From: Hymenoscyphus infarciens
Taxonomy: Eukaryota > Ascomycota > Leotiomycetes > Helotiales > Helotiaceae
NCBI GenBank assembly: GCA_001414345.1
Contig: LLCB01000484.1
Coordinates: 1 to 31,037, forward strand
Length of the DNA stretch: 31,037 bases
Direction: 5' to 3'
The translations under genes were made by a program, and so were the position numbers. Positions 1-11,627 of the stretch are shown here, piece by piece. Numbering within the stretch: position 1 is the stretch's first letter; every line of letters begins with the position of its first letter. The notes under the pieces are model-generated. The model did not search any database. It was given only the letters and a program-made list of their open reading frames with translations, and was not told the DNA's origin.

Positions 1-1515
1 ACTAGGTAATCGATTTATTTATCTATTACCTAGCTAGAAATAATACTACTAGGTAATCGATTAATTTATCGATTACCTTACTAGGAATAATAATACTAGG
101 TAATCGATTTATTTATCGATTACCTTAGTAGTAATAATGCTAGGTAATCGATTTATTTATCGATTACCTTACTAGTAATAATAATACTAGGTAATCGATT
201 TATTTATCGATTACCTTACTAGTAATAATACTAGGTAATCGATTTATTTATCTATTACCTAGCTTGAAATAATACTACTAGGTAATCGATTAATTTATCG
301 ATTACTTTACTAGGAATAATAATACTAGGTAATCGATTTATTTATCAATTACCTTAGTAGTAATAACGCTAGGTAATATTACTAGATAATCGATTTATTT
401 ATCGATTATCTTACTAGAAATAATACTACTAGTAATAATACTAGGTAATCGATTAATTTATCGATTACTTTACTAGTAATAATACTACTAGTAATAATAC
501 TAGGTAATCGATTAATTTATCGATTACTTTACTAGTAATAATAAAACTAGGTAATCGATTTATTTATTAATTACCTTAATAGTAATACTACTAGGTAATC
601 GATTTATTTATCGATTACCTTACTAGTAATAATAATACTAGGTAATTGATTTATTTATCGATTACCTTAGTAGAAATAATAATACTAGATAATCGATTTA
701 TTTATCTATTATCTTACTAGTAATAATACTAGGTAATCGATTTATTTATCGATTACCTTACTAGTAATAATACTAGGTAATTGATTTATTTATCTATTAC
801 CTAGCTAGAAATAATACTACTAGTTAATTGATTAATTTATTAATTAACTTACTAGGAATAATAATACTAGGTAATTGATTTATTTATCAATTACCTTACT
901 AGTAATAATAATACTAGGTAATCGATTTATTTATCAATTACCTTACTAGTAATAATAATAGATAATCAATTTATATATCAATTATAGTACTAGTAATAAT
1001 AATACTAGGTAATTGCTTTATTTATTAATTACCTTACTAGGAATAATAATACTAGGTAATTAATTTATTTATTAATTATAGTACTAGTAATACTACTAGG
1101 TAATCGATTTATTTATCGATTACTCTACTAGTAATAATAATACTAAGTAATCGATTTATTTATCAATTATAGTACTAGTAATAGTACTAATTGATTTATT
1201 TATTGATTACCTTAGTAGTAATCTTCCTAGGTAATCGATTTATTTATTAATTACTCTACTAGTAATAATAATACTAGGTAATTGATTAATTTATTAATTA
1301 CTCTACTAGTAATAATAATACTAGATAATTGATTTATTTATTAATTACTTTAGTAGTAATCTTTATAATCGATTTATTTATTAATTATAATACTAGTAAA
1401 ACTACTAAGTAATTAATTTATTTATTAATTACTTTTATAGTAATATCTCTAGATAATTAATTTTATTTATTAATTACTAGGTAATTAATTTATTTATTAA
1501 TTATCTTAATAGTAC
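1..1515 (+). repeat. Palindromic satellite array, left end
   Basis: About thirty tandem monomers of 44-47 bp. Each has a left arm GGTAATCGAT, a six-base centre TTATTT and a right arm ATCGATTACC, followed by an AT-rich spacer such as TACTAGTAATAATAATACTA. The arms are exact reverse complements, so each monomer can form a hairpin; the centre (TTATTT here, AAATAA at the other end of the window) gives the orientation. Monomers near position 1 mostly keep the ClaI-like ATCGAT core. From about 800 inward the core is mostly TTGA, TCAA or TTAA, as expected from stepwise loss of the CpG. The array runs off the left edge, so its full length is unknown. Confidence 0.95.
21..480 (+). repeat. Higher-order repeat within the satellite (about 229 bp)
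   Basis: A variant monomer with right arm ATCTATTACCTAGCTAG, followed by a monomer with centre TAATTT, recurs at 21 and 250, exactly 229 bp apart. It appears again, more decayed, at 792. The blocks between 21 and 250 carry the same monomer variants in the same order, indicating amplification of about five monomers at once. This is directly visible by alignment. Confidence 0.7.
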
Positions 1516-1702
1516 TATTAAATAAGAAAAAGAGAAAGTCTAATATATCTTTAAAAGACTTTTAAGTAATATAGTTATAAGAATCTTCTCTTAGATTAAG
1601 TATACTTACTAGTATACTTAATTTTTATTTAATTAATATATATATAAGCTTATCTAGATTTATATACCTAGCTACTACCTTAGCTAATAAGTAAATAAAA
1701 CT
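1516..1702. other. AT-rich spacer, no gene seen
   Basis: Very AT-rich sequence between the main satellite array and its scattered remnants. I see no open frame, RNA gene or repeat beyond short TATA-rich runs. Confidence 0.5.
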
Positions 1703-1893
1703 AATAATACTAGGTAATTAATTTATTTAGATTACCTTAGAACTAATATATTTATCTATTACTCTAGTAGTTATAGTACTAGATAATTAATTTATTTATT
1801 AATTACTTTAGTACTAATAATAGTAATACTAGGTTATAGACTTATTTCTTAATTACTTTAGTAGTAGTAATACTAGGTAATACTAGGTAATCG
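1703..1893 (+). repeat. Decayed satellite remnants
   Basis: Four or so degenerate monomers in the same orientation as the left array, recognisable by CTAGGTAAT or CTAGATAAT starts and TTATTTATTAATTAC centres. Nearly all TCGA cores have become TTAA. They mark the former inner edge of the array; the last recognisable piece is a doubled ACTAGGTAATACTAGGTAAT at about 1,870-1,893. Confidence 0.7.
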
Positions 1894-2479
1894 AGCGTAG
1901 TCTTTCTACTAATAAAGTAGAGTCTAAATACGTTTATATAGCACCGGCTTTAAATAGCTAAAAAGAAACTAAAAAAAACAAAAACAAAGCTAAGTATAAT
2001 AAAGATCTTATACTATATATCCTATTATCTCCTTATTAAGGTATAGTAGGCGTAGAATCTATAAGGTTTTATCTATCGCCTTCTTAGTACTAAATAATAA
2101 GAGAAAGGCTACTAAGATAGCTATTAAAAAGGTATAATAATTTTAAAGATAATAAAAGTATAAGAAGGTTATATAGTTACTAAATCGTACTAGATAGAAC
2201 TTTATTATCTTTACTAGTATAGTTAATAGAGAGAGAAAAAGCTAGGTAAACTTATTCTCTAACTAATAGTAATTTTAAATAATATATAGTAAGGTAGTTA
2301 AGAGGCAGCTAAGAGGTAGTTAGAAGATAAATAAACTCTATTATATTATAAGAAGTTATAAGAATTTTAGCTAATATAGAAAGGTTATAAGTAACCTAGT
2401 ATAAGGTAGTAGATAGAGAAGACTATACTAGAGAGTAAAGCGTTATATATATATAAACTTTTACTACTAAATATACTAA
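1894..2479. other. RIP-degraded sequence, no confident gene
   Basis: AT-rich sequence with almost no CA or TG. A small non-RIPped patch (GCACCGGC near 1,942, and A-rich sequence with CAAAAACAAAG after it) stands out. No frame here is clearly more open than the others. It could be the upstream region of the ghost gene that follows. Confidence 0.4.
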
Positions 2480-4130
2480 TATTATTAAGTTGTTTTATTC
2501 TATAATTTAAAATAAAAAGTCTTAAGTCTTAATTCGTTTAATAGAGAGGTCGAATCCTTAGCTAAATAGGAGGTACTTTTATTACTAAGAGAAGGTAACT
2601 AGGTAAGAACTAGAAAACTTAATCTTTCTAATCCTTTTACTATAACTAATCTAATATAAGTTAAACTTATATAAACTTTACTAGTAAAGTTACTAGTAAT
2701 ATTACTATAAACTTTACTCTTACTTCTACTATATATATATATATAGAGTTATTCTAAGAAGTATATTTAGAAAGTACTATTCTATATAAGTTTATCTAAA
2801 ATAAATACTTATTAGAATAGTTATTTTAAGAGGTAATATTTTATAAATAAGATTTTATAATAATAACTTACTATAAAGTAATAGTTCCTTTAATATATAC
2901 GTTATAGAATAAGATAATCTATTAACTATAAATTATAATAAGGTTAGATGAAATTAAAGCTAGATAATATAGATAGAATTAGGTAAATCTTTACTATAGC
3001 TAGCTCTTAGAATAATAAGTTAAGTTTTACTTAGATAGTAGTAGAGAAAAGAAAGCTATTTACTTAGTATAGACTTTATAAGAGATATTATCTAATACTT
3101 TATTTCTTTTATCTATTTTAATAAATAAGAGTAATTAAAATAATAGTAGTAATAATTTTAATAATAAAGGTAGTTATATAACCTAGTATAAGGTACTTAC
3201 GGTAGCTATAAGTAGTACTTAGTGTTTTAGAGTAAGAAAAGACTAAGAGTCTTACTTTAAGTAATATACTAGTAACTATATTATAGATTATTTTAGTAAA
3301 CTCTATTAATAAGAATTACTAAATTATAGGTATACTATATCTCTACTATATCTCTTTTTAAACTAAGACTACTTATAAATTAGTAAGAACTTCTATTAAA
3401 GAATTCTACTTCTTCCTAAAGATAGTAATTATAGTAGTTAGTAGCTATTAGATTACTAAAAAGTAATAAGTCTATACTAGTCTATTTAGTAATATTTTAA
3501 AGAATCTTATAAAAGATATTATTATATTTATTATAATAACCTTATATTCTATCTAATATTATATAACTAAGAGCTTTATAGCTATTAATAATATCTTTTA
3601 TAAAGCCTAAGTATATAATGTTTTATAAATCTATTCTATTTATAATAGTTAAGGTACTAAATTAGAATCTAAGTTCCTAAGTTTATCCTTTATTTAGCGT
3701 AGCTGAGTAGAGTAAATAACTAGTTTAGACTAGATGTTAATAATAGTTTATAGAGGTTTTAAAGATTCGCTTACTTTCTAGATATCTTATATATACTAGC
3801 TAGAATATAACTTAGGTTATATATAGTAAAGTATATAGGTTTCCTTAGAAGAGTAAATAAGTACGTCTTATTTAGTAAAAGGCGAACATTGTATTATAAG
3901 AGTAAAGAAGTATATAATAGAAATAGAATAGAGCTTTAACTAATAGCGATTCTTAAGAGTAATTCTAGTAAGTAGTACATAGTAGTTAAAATAAAGTAAA
4001 TCGTACTAGAGAGCGCTTAGTCTTTAAAGACTATTAAGACATTAGTTATAATACTTCTATAAGCGTACTATATAATATAAGTAATAAGTATTATTTAGAT
4101 AGGAGACTACTAAAAGCTATATACTTATTA
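2480..4130 (+). pseudogene. Ghost coding tract 1a, unrecognised large protein
   Basis: I do not recognise this protein. The frame starting at position 1 modulo 3 reads through about 550 codons with stops only as TAA or TAG, the codons RIP makes from Gln (CAA, CAG) and Trp (TGG). Clean stretches include FLRRVNKYVLFSKRRTL at 3,841-3,891 and an Asn/Ser-rich run at about 3,120-3,175. The two alternative frames carry more stops in the same interval. Tyr is heavily over-represented, as expected if Cys (TGY) and His (CAY) codons became TAY. The tract runs straight into ghost tract 1b in the next frame, so the two may be one gene joined across an old intron or indel. Start uncertain, no Met codons remain; not functional. 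Confidence 0.5.
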
Positions 4131-7100
4131 GTTAGAGATATATAATAATATATAATAAAGGAATAATTACATACTATATAGATAGATATAAAATAATAAG
4201 AACTTTATCTATTACCTTAGTAAGTAAGACTATATAGAAATTAGTTAAATCTAGTTAAAAGTAAGAGAATTTAGCCTATAGACGTTTATAAAGCTATTTA
4301 CTTAGGCCTAAGAAGATCTATATATAATATTTATTTAAAATAAGCTAACTAGGCCTATACTACTAATATAACCTCTTTTATCTAACATATATTATATCTA
4401 ACTTTCTTCCTCTTAAATTAATATATCTTTAAAAAACTGCTACTAAGTACGCCTTTCTAGTAATAAATTCTCTCTAACTTCTTAAATATCTATTAATAAA
4501 TATAATCGTCTTATTAAGATAAGATTATATATATACTAAAGGATAAATAGTAATTTATCTCTTTATATATAAGAAGGCTAATAATTAAAGTAATTATTAA
4601 ACTCTTATTAACTCTCTTCTTTTAATAATTATAATCTAGATAATAATTATAATTAAGGCTTTTATAATAGAGATTCTAAAGAAGAGAGAGAAGGAGAGAG
4701 AGAGAGAGTAAGAGGTACTAAATTAGACTCTAGAGATAAATTAATTAGCTCCTAACTTAAGGAAAAGTATACTAATTTATCTAATTATAATTCTTAGAAG
4801 TATAATTAGGGTAACGTAATACCTGTTCTCGGTTAAGTATTATTTAACAGAAATTTAGCTTATAAATATCCTTATACTTATATAATATCTTCTTATAAAG
4901 TAGTTTATTACTTACTTTATAAGTATAATCTTTAAGTATATTCTAGTATATTCTATAAGCTAATATGTTTTAGCTACTATAGAGGAAAAAAATATCTAGT
5001 ACTATAAATACCTATATATAAGAGCGTATATAATTATTAAAGAGAGGTTTTTCCTAACTACTACTATCTTTCTATAATCTACTTTTAATTTATAACTTCT
5101 TAAGCTCTTTTATAAAGTTTCTATAATTAGAAAGCTTTCTTAACATTCTTAGGTAATAAGATTATAAAAGTTACTTATTTACTAATATTATTATTATATT
5201 CCTAATCTTAAAAAAATATAGGTATATATCTACTATAACTAGTTACTAGTGAAAAATAGACGTTAAAAGCTTTTTAATACTAAAGTTAATAAACATTAAC
5301 TAGACTATAAGTAGACTGTTTCCCTATCTTTAGGTTATATATACTCTACTTATTTCTTCTAAGATAATAATAATAATAGACTAATAGCTCTATATAATTA
5401 GAGCTAAGATAGTAATTTTTAATAAAAATGTAAAAAGAGATAAGAAAATCTGCCTTTTAGTTAGTAGTCTTATAGTAGTAGTAAATTCTTTATTTAAGAC
5501 TCTAAATCTAAATCTAGTATTACTCTTAGTATAGTAGAAACAGACGTAGTAGTTTCTATATCTAATAAGGTAGAGGATAGTATAATACTTTCTCTTAAGG
5601 AAGAGAATAGTTTAAAGGCTAATATTCCTAATAATAGTTATCTTTATTATTTTTAAGTAGCTATAGCTAAAAATAAAGCTAAAGATAAATTTAAAGGATT
5701 AGATTAAACTAGGTTAATAAATATAGTCTACTAGTATAGAATAACTCTCTAACTTATTAATTTTTATTATAAAGAGACTTTTTAAGTTATAATATATCTT
5801 TTAAAATTAATATTTAATTAACTTCTTAACTAAGTATATATTATATTTTAATATAATATTATATATAAATTTTAATCTTATCTTAAGAGAGAGTACTCTA
5901 AAATAGTATATAGGATAAGATATATTATAAACGCTTTTTATTAATACTCTTATATTTTAGATTATTAATTATAATAGAGTACTTACTAATAATAATTTCT
6001 TAGATTAAGTAATAGAGAGAGAGTAGAAAGAGACTAGTCCTTAAAAAGTTATTTAGTCTTAATCTATTATATATACTCTACTTTATTAAGAGAAGCTCTT
6101 CTAAATATCTAAATAAAACATTAGAGACTTATATAGAGAGAAGAACTTAGTTCTACTTTAAATAAAAGATATAAGAGAACTTAATCCCTTTATACTTAAT
6201 ATAGAGATACTATTACTACTACCTAAGCCTATCTTATTATAAGTAAATTAATAGATAAAAAAGATAATATATAATATAAATTATAAGATTATTAGTATAT
6301 TTAAGAGAAGTAGTTTAAGAAAAAGAAAGAAGCTATATTAATAGTAATAAAGAAAAGACTATTTACTTACTTAAATAGAATTCTAGCTTATAAGAATAAA
6401 TACTAATTAGTCTTTAATACTCTTAAGCCTTTTAGAGTTAATATTAAAAAATAAGTACTTAAAAGAATAAGACACTTCTCTTTAGAGATTGTTTTATATT
6501 ATTTATCTAGAAAACGTTCTACTAAATAGTTATTAGAATATATATATAAATTATTAGTATAAAAGTTATTAAAAACTAGTTAAAAGCGTAAAGATTAGAA
6601 GGTTAAAAGTACGAATTATAAATAGTATTAAAACTCTTAAATTTATCTCTAAATTAAAGTAGAGGTTTATAAATATTATAAACTAGCTACTTAGTAAGTT
6701 TAAGAAGTTTAGAATATTTATAACTATTTTAATATAAAAAGTATAAAAAAATTAGTAGAATATATAAAAGCCTTATTCTATTACCTACCTTCTATAGTTA
6801 AAAGAAGTTAAGAAATCTAAAGATTATATAATTAACTACTTAAAAATTATAATCTATTACTAATATTATTATAAACATTTAACCCTATATCTCTTAAAGA
6901 AGAATTAAATTATAGAATATAGTAGTATAAGATTAAAATAAGTACTTAGCTTAGTCTTTTAGATAAAGAGAACTTAGGCTTACTTATAAGTTTTATAAAC
7001 GATATTACTATTCTATATAGAATTAATACTATTTTAAAATATAAGAGAGCTATTAAAGAGGTTGAGTTTATAATTTCTAAATAGATTTAGGTAGCGAATT

Positions 7101-7790
7101 AGTTAATTAATATACTTTAAGTACTTTTGATTTCTTATCTTTATTTTTTAACATTATAAGAGCTCTACTTATAGAATATATAAATTATTAAAAGAGTACT
7201 TATAGCCGAGTCCTTATTAAATTATTATAAGGATATTAAGAATAAGATTTTTAAAAATAGGCTTAAAGATAAGTAAATATAAGTTTAATTTAGAGGTTCT
7301 TATAAAGACTAATAGTATTTAGACATACTTTAAAAAATCTATATTTTTCTCTTAACTATATCTTTAGTATATTTAAATACTACTTTAGACGCTACTCTAG
7401 ACTAGAGTAACGTTCTCTCTAAATATAATATTAATAGTAAGAAAGATAGTAATAGTAATAGTAGTAATAAGGATAATATAGAAGATAATAAGAATAGTAA
7501 AGAAGTAAATAATAAAAATTATAAAGATTATATTAAAGGTTTTAATATAATTATTACTAGATATAGCTCTAATAAAAACAAGGTAAACTAAGTAAGTATA
7601 GAGTAGTATAGTTTAAGATAAATAGATAGTTAAACTATATAAAGAGATTTTATTAAAAGAACGTTATTTAAAGAGTAAATAAACCTAAATATACGAATAG
7701 ATAAAGACCTAACTTAATATATAACTAAATAAAGCCTTAGTATTATAGCTTAGTAAAGGCTTTACTAATTCCCTACTTTAAAATAACTTT
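4104..7790 (+). pseudogene. Ghost coding tract 1b, about 1,200 codons, unrecognised
   Basis: One frame (position 2 modulo 3) stays open apart from TAA/TAG over roughly 3.7 kb. Stop-free runs include 52 codons at 5,498-5,653 (containing SIVETDVVVSISNKVEDS) and 44 codons at 6,950-7,081 (containing DKENLGLLISFINDITIL). There is a charged KREKEREREQ-like stretch at about 4,680-4,710 and an Asn/Ser/Asp/Lys-rich low-complexity region at about 7,425-7,540. At 5,837-5,896 Tyr residues sit at spacings 4-8-4. If these were Cys/His before RIP this would be a C-x4-C-x8-H-x4-H finger, but that is inference. No TGA interrupts the frame. Dense stops after 7,790 mark its end. I cannot assign a family; a helicase-associated or transposon-encoded protein is possible but unproven. 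Confidence 0.6.
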
Positions 7791-7822
7791 AACTTTAATT
7801 TTAACTTTAACTTTAACTTAAT
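7787..7822 (+). repeat. AACTTT hexamer microsatellite
   Basis: Five to six copies of a six-base unit AACTTT or slight variants, just after the end of the long ghost frame. Confidence 0.7.
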
Positions 7823-7932
7823 ATAACCTTATTACCTAATAGCCTTTTAATTATTCTTCTCTAGTAAGCTTTTATTATAAGTCTTTCTTATAAATTATAA
7901 GCTTTTATATCTAACCTTATAGAAGCTTCTCT

Positions 7933-8023
7933 AGTAAGTCTTCGTCGTAAGTCTTCGTTATAAGTCTTTATTATAAGTCTTTATTATAAGTCTTTATTAT
8001 AAGTCTTTATCATAAGTCTTCAG
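7933..8023 (+). repeat. 13-bp minisatellite, seven units
   Basis: Seven consecutive 13-bp units of the type TATAAGTCTTTAT, in exact register. The first two units and the last retain CTTCG or CTTCAG, which shows the pre-mutation sequence was richer in C and G. The period is not a multiple of three and it lies between two ghost genes, so it is probably non-coding. Confidence 0.85.
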
Positions 8024-8235
8024 CCTTGTTATACGTCTTTAGCCTTACTATATGTCTTTAGCTTATTATAGAACTTTATATTAAGACATAAACTCTTAAG
8101 TTTATTATATACTATTATTATAACCTATCACCTTTAGTATAAGTTCTAATACTCTTATCCTCTTATAAGCCCTCGCGGTTAACCTCTTAAAACCTTCTTA
8201 CTATAACCTCTTAAACACCTATTATTCTAATATAT

Positions 8236-8990
8236 TATCTTATTATTAATTTACTATTATATCTACTTCTAATACTTCTAATACTCCTACTAGTAAACCT
8301 ACTAATAGTAACCTAGTCGATTAAGCGCTTCTAGCTAGTATACTAAGCTATATAGGTTAATAACTTTATAACTTTAGTAAAGATAGTATAGATAAGAACG
8401 AATTCTTTACTATCTAAGGTAATATATAACTTTAGCTTTTTCTAAAATCTCTTTTCCTAGTTAAGTTATAGGCTAAGTTTAATAGTATTTATAATAAGTT
8501 AAGCTAGTTAAAAGCTATTATTAAGAAGTAGAAGGAAATAGTCGTTCTTTTATTTAAGGCTAAAAAGGAGATATATAAGCTTAAGAATATAACTAATTAG
8601 TATAAAGACTTATTATATTATTAATTAACTCTTAAGAGTATCTCTACTATAAGAAATATAAAACTATCTCTCTTATTCTTTTACTAATAAACTATAGCTT
8701 AAGGAATTCTATAATACTACTAAGCTAGATGTTTAAAAGTATAAGAAGTTTAATTAAATAAGCCTTTTTTTATACTTACTTAGAATATAACTAATAAATT
8801 AAATAGTAAAAGATCTTAAAGCTTAAGTATAAATATCGATTTAATATAGATACTAATAATACTGACGCTAATGACGATAAGTCTTAAGAGCTTATCTAAA
8901 AGAAGTATTAAAGTACTAGTTCTTATTATTAAAATAACGTTTAAGTTATTATTAAACTTAAGAATAGTAACTAAGAGAAATGAATATTCT
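8236..8990 (+). pseudogene. Ghost coding tract 2, coiled-coil-like protein
   Basis: In the frame of position 0 modulo 3 about 250 codons are open except for TAA/TAG. It starts with a Ser/Thr/Asn/Pro-rich segment (TSNTPTSKPTNSN at about 8,266-8,310). It continues through a Lys/Leu/Ile-rich region (EIVVLLFKAKKEIYKLKNIT at about 8,538-8,597) that looks like a coiled coil, and ends with an acidic Asn/Asp patch (NIDTNNTDANDDKS near 8,844-8,885). A short low-complexity N-terminus followed by a coiled coil is reminiscent of retrotransposon Gag, but I see no zinc knuckle or capsid motif, so the family is open. It converges on the minus-strand ghost tract that follows. Confidence 0.5.
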
Positions 8991-9069
8991 TCTATTATTT
9001 ACTAAGTATATTTATAGTAGTAAAATAATATTATCTTAATAATAATTAAGACTAAGCTAGCTAGTGTTA

Positions 9070-10300
9070 TTCTAGGGTTGTTTATTATATATCTAGCTAG
9101 GTTTTTTTAACTTCTTATATATAGAAGAAAAATCTAGCCCTTTATAATATAACGCTAGTATTCTTAAACGTATTAGTAATTATCCTTCTTTATAATGTTT
9201 TAAATATTCTTATATTTTAATATATATATATCCTACTTTAATACTAAATTATAAGAGCGATTTAGGCTCTTATAATTTAGGTGTTAATAAGTCTTTTTCT
9301 ATTATTATTAAATTATTTTTTAGTATATAAAATTAGTTAAAAATAAGCTTCTTCTTAATCGCTACTAAATAATCTATTTTTAGTATCTGTTTTTTGTTCT
9401 TTAGCTAATACTCTATACTTTATAAATTGTATAGTATATATAGGTATTCTATAGAATTAAACTATTAATAGTCTAATTTTATAAAAAGGTTTCTATATTT
9501 AGTAAAGAATATAACTAGTATTATTAAATCTTTAGTAGGTATTAATTATTAGATAAAGGTGATAGCTTTAATTTAGAAGATATACTATTAGATTTTAGGG
9601 TTCTATTTTTAGAGAGGTAGATAGATTTATATTACTAAGTTTAGTAAGTAGATAAGGTTAATTTATAAATAGAAATTATATTTTAAGAGAGTAAATTAAT
9701 ATATTCTTTTATAACTATTTCTTAGGTTTTCTATAATTGTTTTTATACTATTTTATATATAAGTAGAAGAGTAGGTTAATAGACGTCTTTTAATTCTAAT
9801 TACTATACTACTTCTTATTATATATTTACTTTCTTATTTTTTAAGCTCTCTAGCTTAATTAGTAGAATTAAAGTATTACTATCTTAAGTAGAGTAGAGCT
9901 ATAAGCTTATAGCTATCTTCTATTTAATTATTCTTTTATTAACCTTAAATAACTTCTCTTTACCTAACTTTTAAGCTTTTAACTTAATAAAGTTATTAAT
10001 TTTTCGTTAGTATAATTAAATAAATTTTAAATAGAGGTTCTCTAAGTAAGAGTGTCTAACTTAAAGTTTCTTATATAAATTATTTATATTTTATTAGTTT
10101 TTTTCACTACTCTTTCTAATAATATTATATTTTTATATATAAAATATAATACGTTATTATATTAAAGGAGATAGGAAATATTAATTAGTTTAGTTTATTT
10201 TAGTCTAGTAAATACTATTTACTTTAAGAAATAATTTTTTAATTTCTACTATAGCTATTTTATACTTTTTTAAGCTTTTTAGGAACTTTTAAGTATATTA
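9070..10300 (-). pseudogene. Ghost coding tract 3 on the minus strand
   Basis: The + strand is T-rich here and the reverse complement gives the more coherent reading. A minus-strand frame reads through with mainly TAA/TAG interruptions, for example AITFI followed by LIPTKDLIILVIFFTKYRNL at about 9,490-9,560, then QILKIDYLVAIKKKLIF at about 9,345-9,400. Upstream of that (about 9,740-10,000 on the + coordinates) the same strand gives Arg/Lys-rich sequence such as IRIKRRLLTYSSTYI. A strong inverted repeat at 9,244-9,280 lies inside the frame near its end. I do not recognise the family. Frame assignment was done by eye and the N-terminal limit is vague. Confidence 0.4.
9244..9280. repeat. Perfect 15-bp inverted repeat (hairpin)
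   Basis: Left arm CTAAATTATAAGAGC at 9,244-9,258 and right arm GCTCTTATAATTTAG at 9,266-9,280 are exact reverse complements around a 7-nt loop GATTTAG. It is the longest perfect stem I noticed outside the satellite, and both arms keep the same GAGC/GCTC despite heavy mutation around them. Confidence 0.85.
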
Positions 10301-11140
10301 CGATTTTTTATCTATAAACTATTTATAAAGTATATAGTATAAATTAATATTAGTTAAAGGCTTAGGTTAGTTTTATTATATTACGTATTTATTAATTTAA
10401 AGAGGGTATAAAGTATTAAATTAATTATTATTATAATAATAGTTATAAAAGGCTTAATAGAGGAAATAAATATATACTATATTTTAAGAGTTATAATAGT
10501 ATAGAAGGACTATATATAATATAGGTAATATAAATAGTAGAAGATTAAAGGATAAAAGTTAGAGTATGATATTATTATAATACTAGTGGCTAGAATTTAG
10601 CCTAAGTCTTTAACTTTCTAAACATAGCTTATAAGTAGATAACTAAGAGATAATCCTTAAATACTAGATACTTTAGCTTAGATAATTTTACTTAAAAAGT
10701 TAGAAGATTTTTAATTATATTTTATTATATTCTATCTTTTTATTAGTCTACTTTTAGTTATTACTTATTCTAGAGTTTTTTTTAGTTATTTCTAGTTAGT
10801 ACTCTAATTAAATACTTAAGTACTAATTCTTCTAACTTTATAGATATAGCTAAATATATATAAAATCATTTTAATAAAATAATCCTCTTTCTTAATAAAA
10901 ATTACTTAAATATATTAAATAACTACTTCTAATATCGCCTCTAGTATAGCTCCTATAATATATATTACTCTCTTACTATCTCTATTACTCTGTTCTAACC
11001 TAGTTATCTACTAATATCTATAATAATACTAAGTTATAAATAGGTTAACTCTTTACTTTTAAGAGAAAGAAAAGATCTAGCTAAACTAAATTAAACTAGA
11101 ATAGAATAAAAAGAGTAATAATAAGTATAGTTTAGAGGAA
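10301..11140. other. RIP-degraded sequence, no confident gene
   Basis: AT-rich sequence with a few surviving non-RIP words (for example AGTATGATATT near 10,563 and AGTGGC near 10,584). The minus-strand ghost tract may extend into its left part, but no frame is convincingly more open than the others. Confidence 0.4.
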
Positions 11141-11550
11141 TCTCCTCTCTCTTTAAGTTGCTAATAGATAGCTCTTCGTTTAACTAAATCCCCTCTCTTC
11201 TTAAGTTACTAATAAGTAGCCCCTTATCTAGCTAAATCCCCTCTCTCTTTAAATTACTAATAAATAGCCTCTTATTTAGCTAAATTCCCTCTCTCTTTAA
11301 GTTACTAATAAGTAGCCTCTTATCTAGCTAAATTCCCTCTCTCTCTAAGTTACTAATAAATAGTCTCTTATCTAGCTAAATCCTCTCTCTTTTTAAGTTA
11401 CTAATAAATAGCCTCTTATCTAGCTAAATTCCCTCTTTCTTTAAGTTATTAATAAGTAGCCTCTTATCTAGCTAAATTCCCTCTCTCTCTAAGTTACTAA
11501 TAAGTAGCCTCTTATCTAGCTAAATACCCTCTCTCTCTAAGTTACTAATA
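11141..11550 (+). repeat. 48-bp minisatellite, nine units in exact register
   Basis: The anchor TTAAGTTACT (or a one- or two-base variant) starts at 11,153, 11,201, 11,249, 11,297, 11,345, 11,393, 11,441, 11,489 and 11,537, always exactly 48 bp apart. No insertion or deletion breaks the register in nine units although the units differ at many sites. A length of 16 codons and strict register fit a coding repeat. Confidence 0.95.
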
Positions 11551-11567
11551 GATATAGTAGTCTATTA

Positions 11568-11627
11568 GATAATAATCTAGATAATAATCTAGATAATAAT
11601 CTAGATAATAATCTAGATAATAATATA
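11568..11627 (+). repeat. 12-bp repeat GATAATAATCTA, five units
   Basis: Four exact units and one variant (GATAATAATATA). In the ghost frame each encodes Asp-Asn-Asn-Leu or -Ile. It follows directly on the 48-bp array. Confidence 0.95.

Noticed and set aside
1..1515. Regularly spaced palindromic repeats resembling a CRISPR array
   Set aside because: The intervals are not unique spacers but diverged versions of the same AT-rich linker; the sequence is eukaryotic in character and no cas gene is present.
6881..6890. TAACCCT-like word as telomeric repeat
   Set aside because: Single isolated occurrence, not tandem.
6950..7081. FINDITI in a ghost frame as a reverse transcriptase FxDD box
   Set aside because: The second Asp context is wrong (N-D, not D-D) and no QGSPLSP-like or other RT blocks lie at the expected distance upstream.
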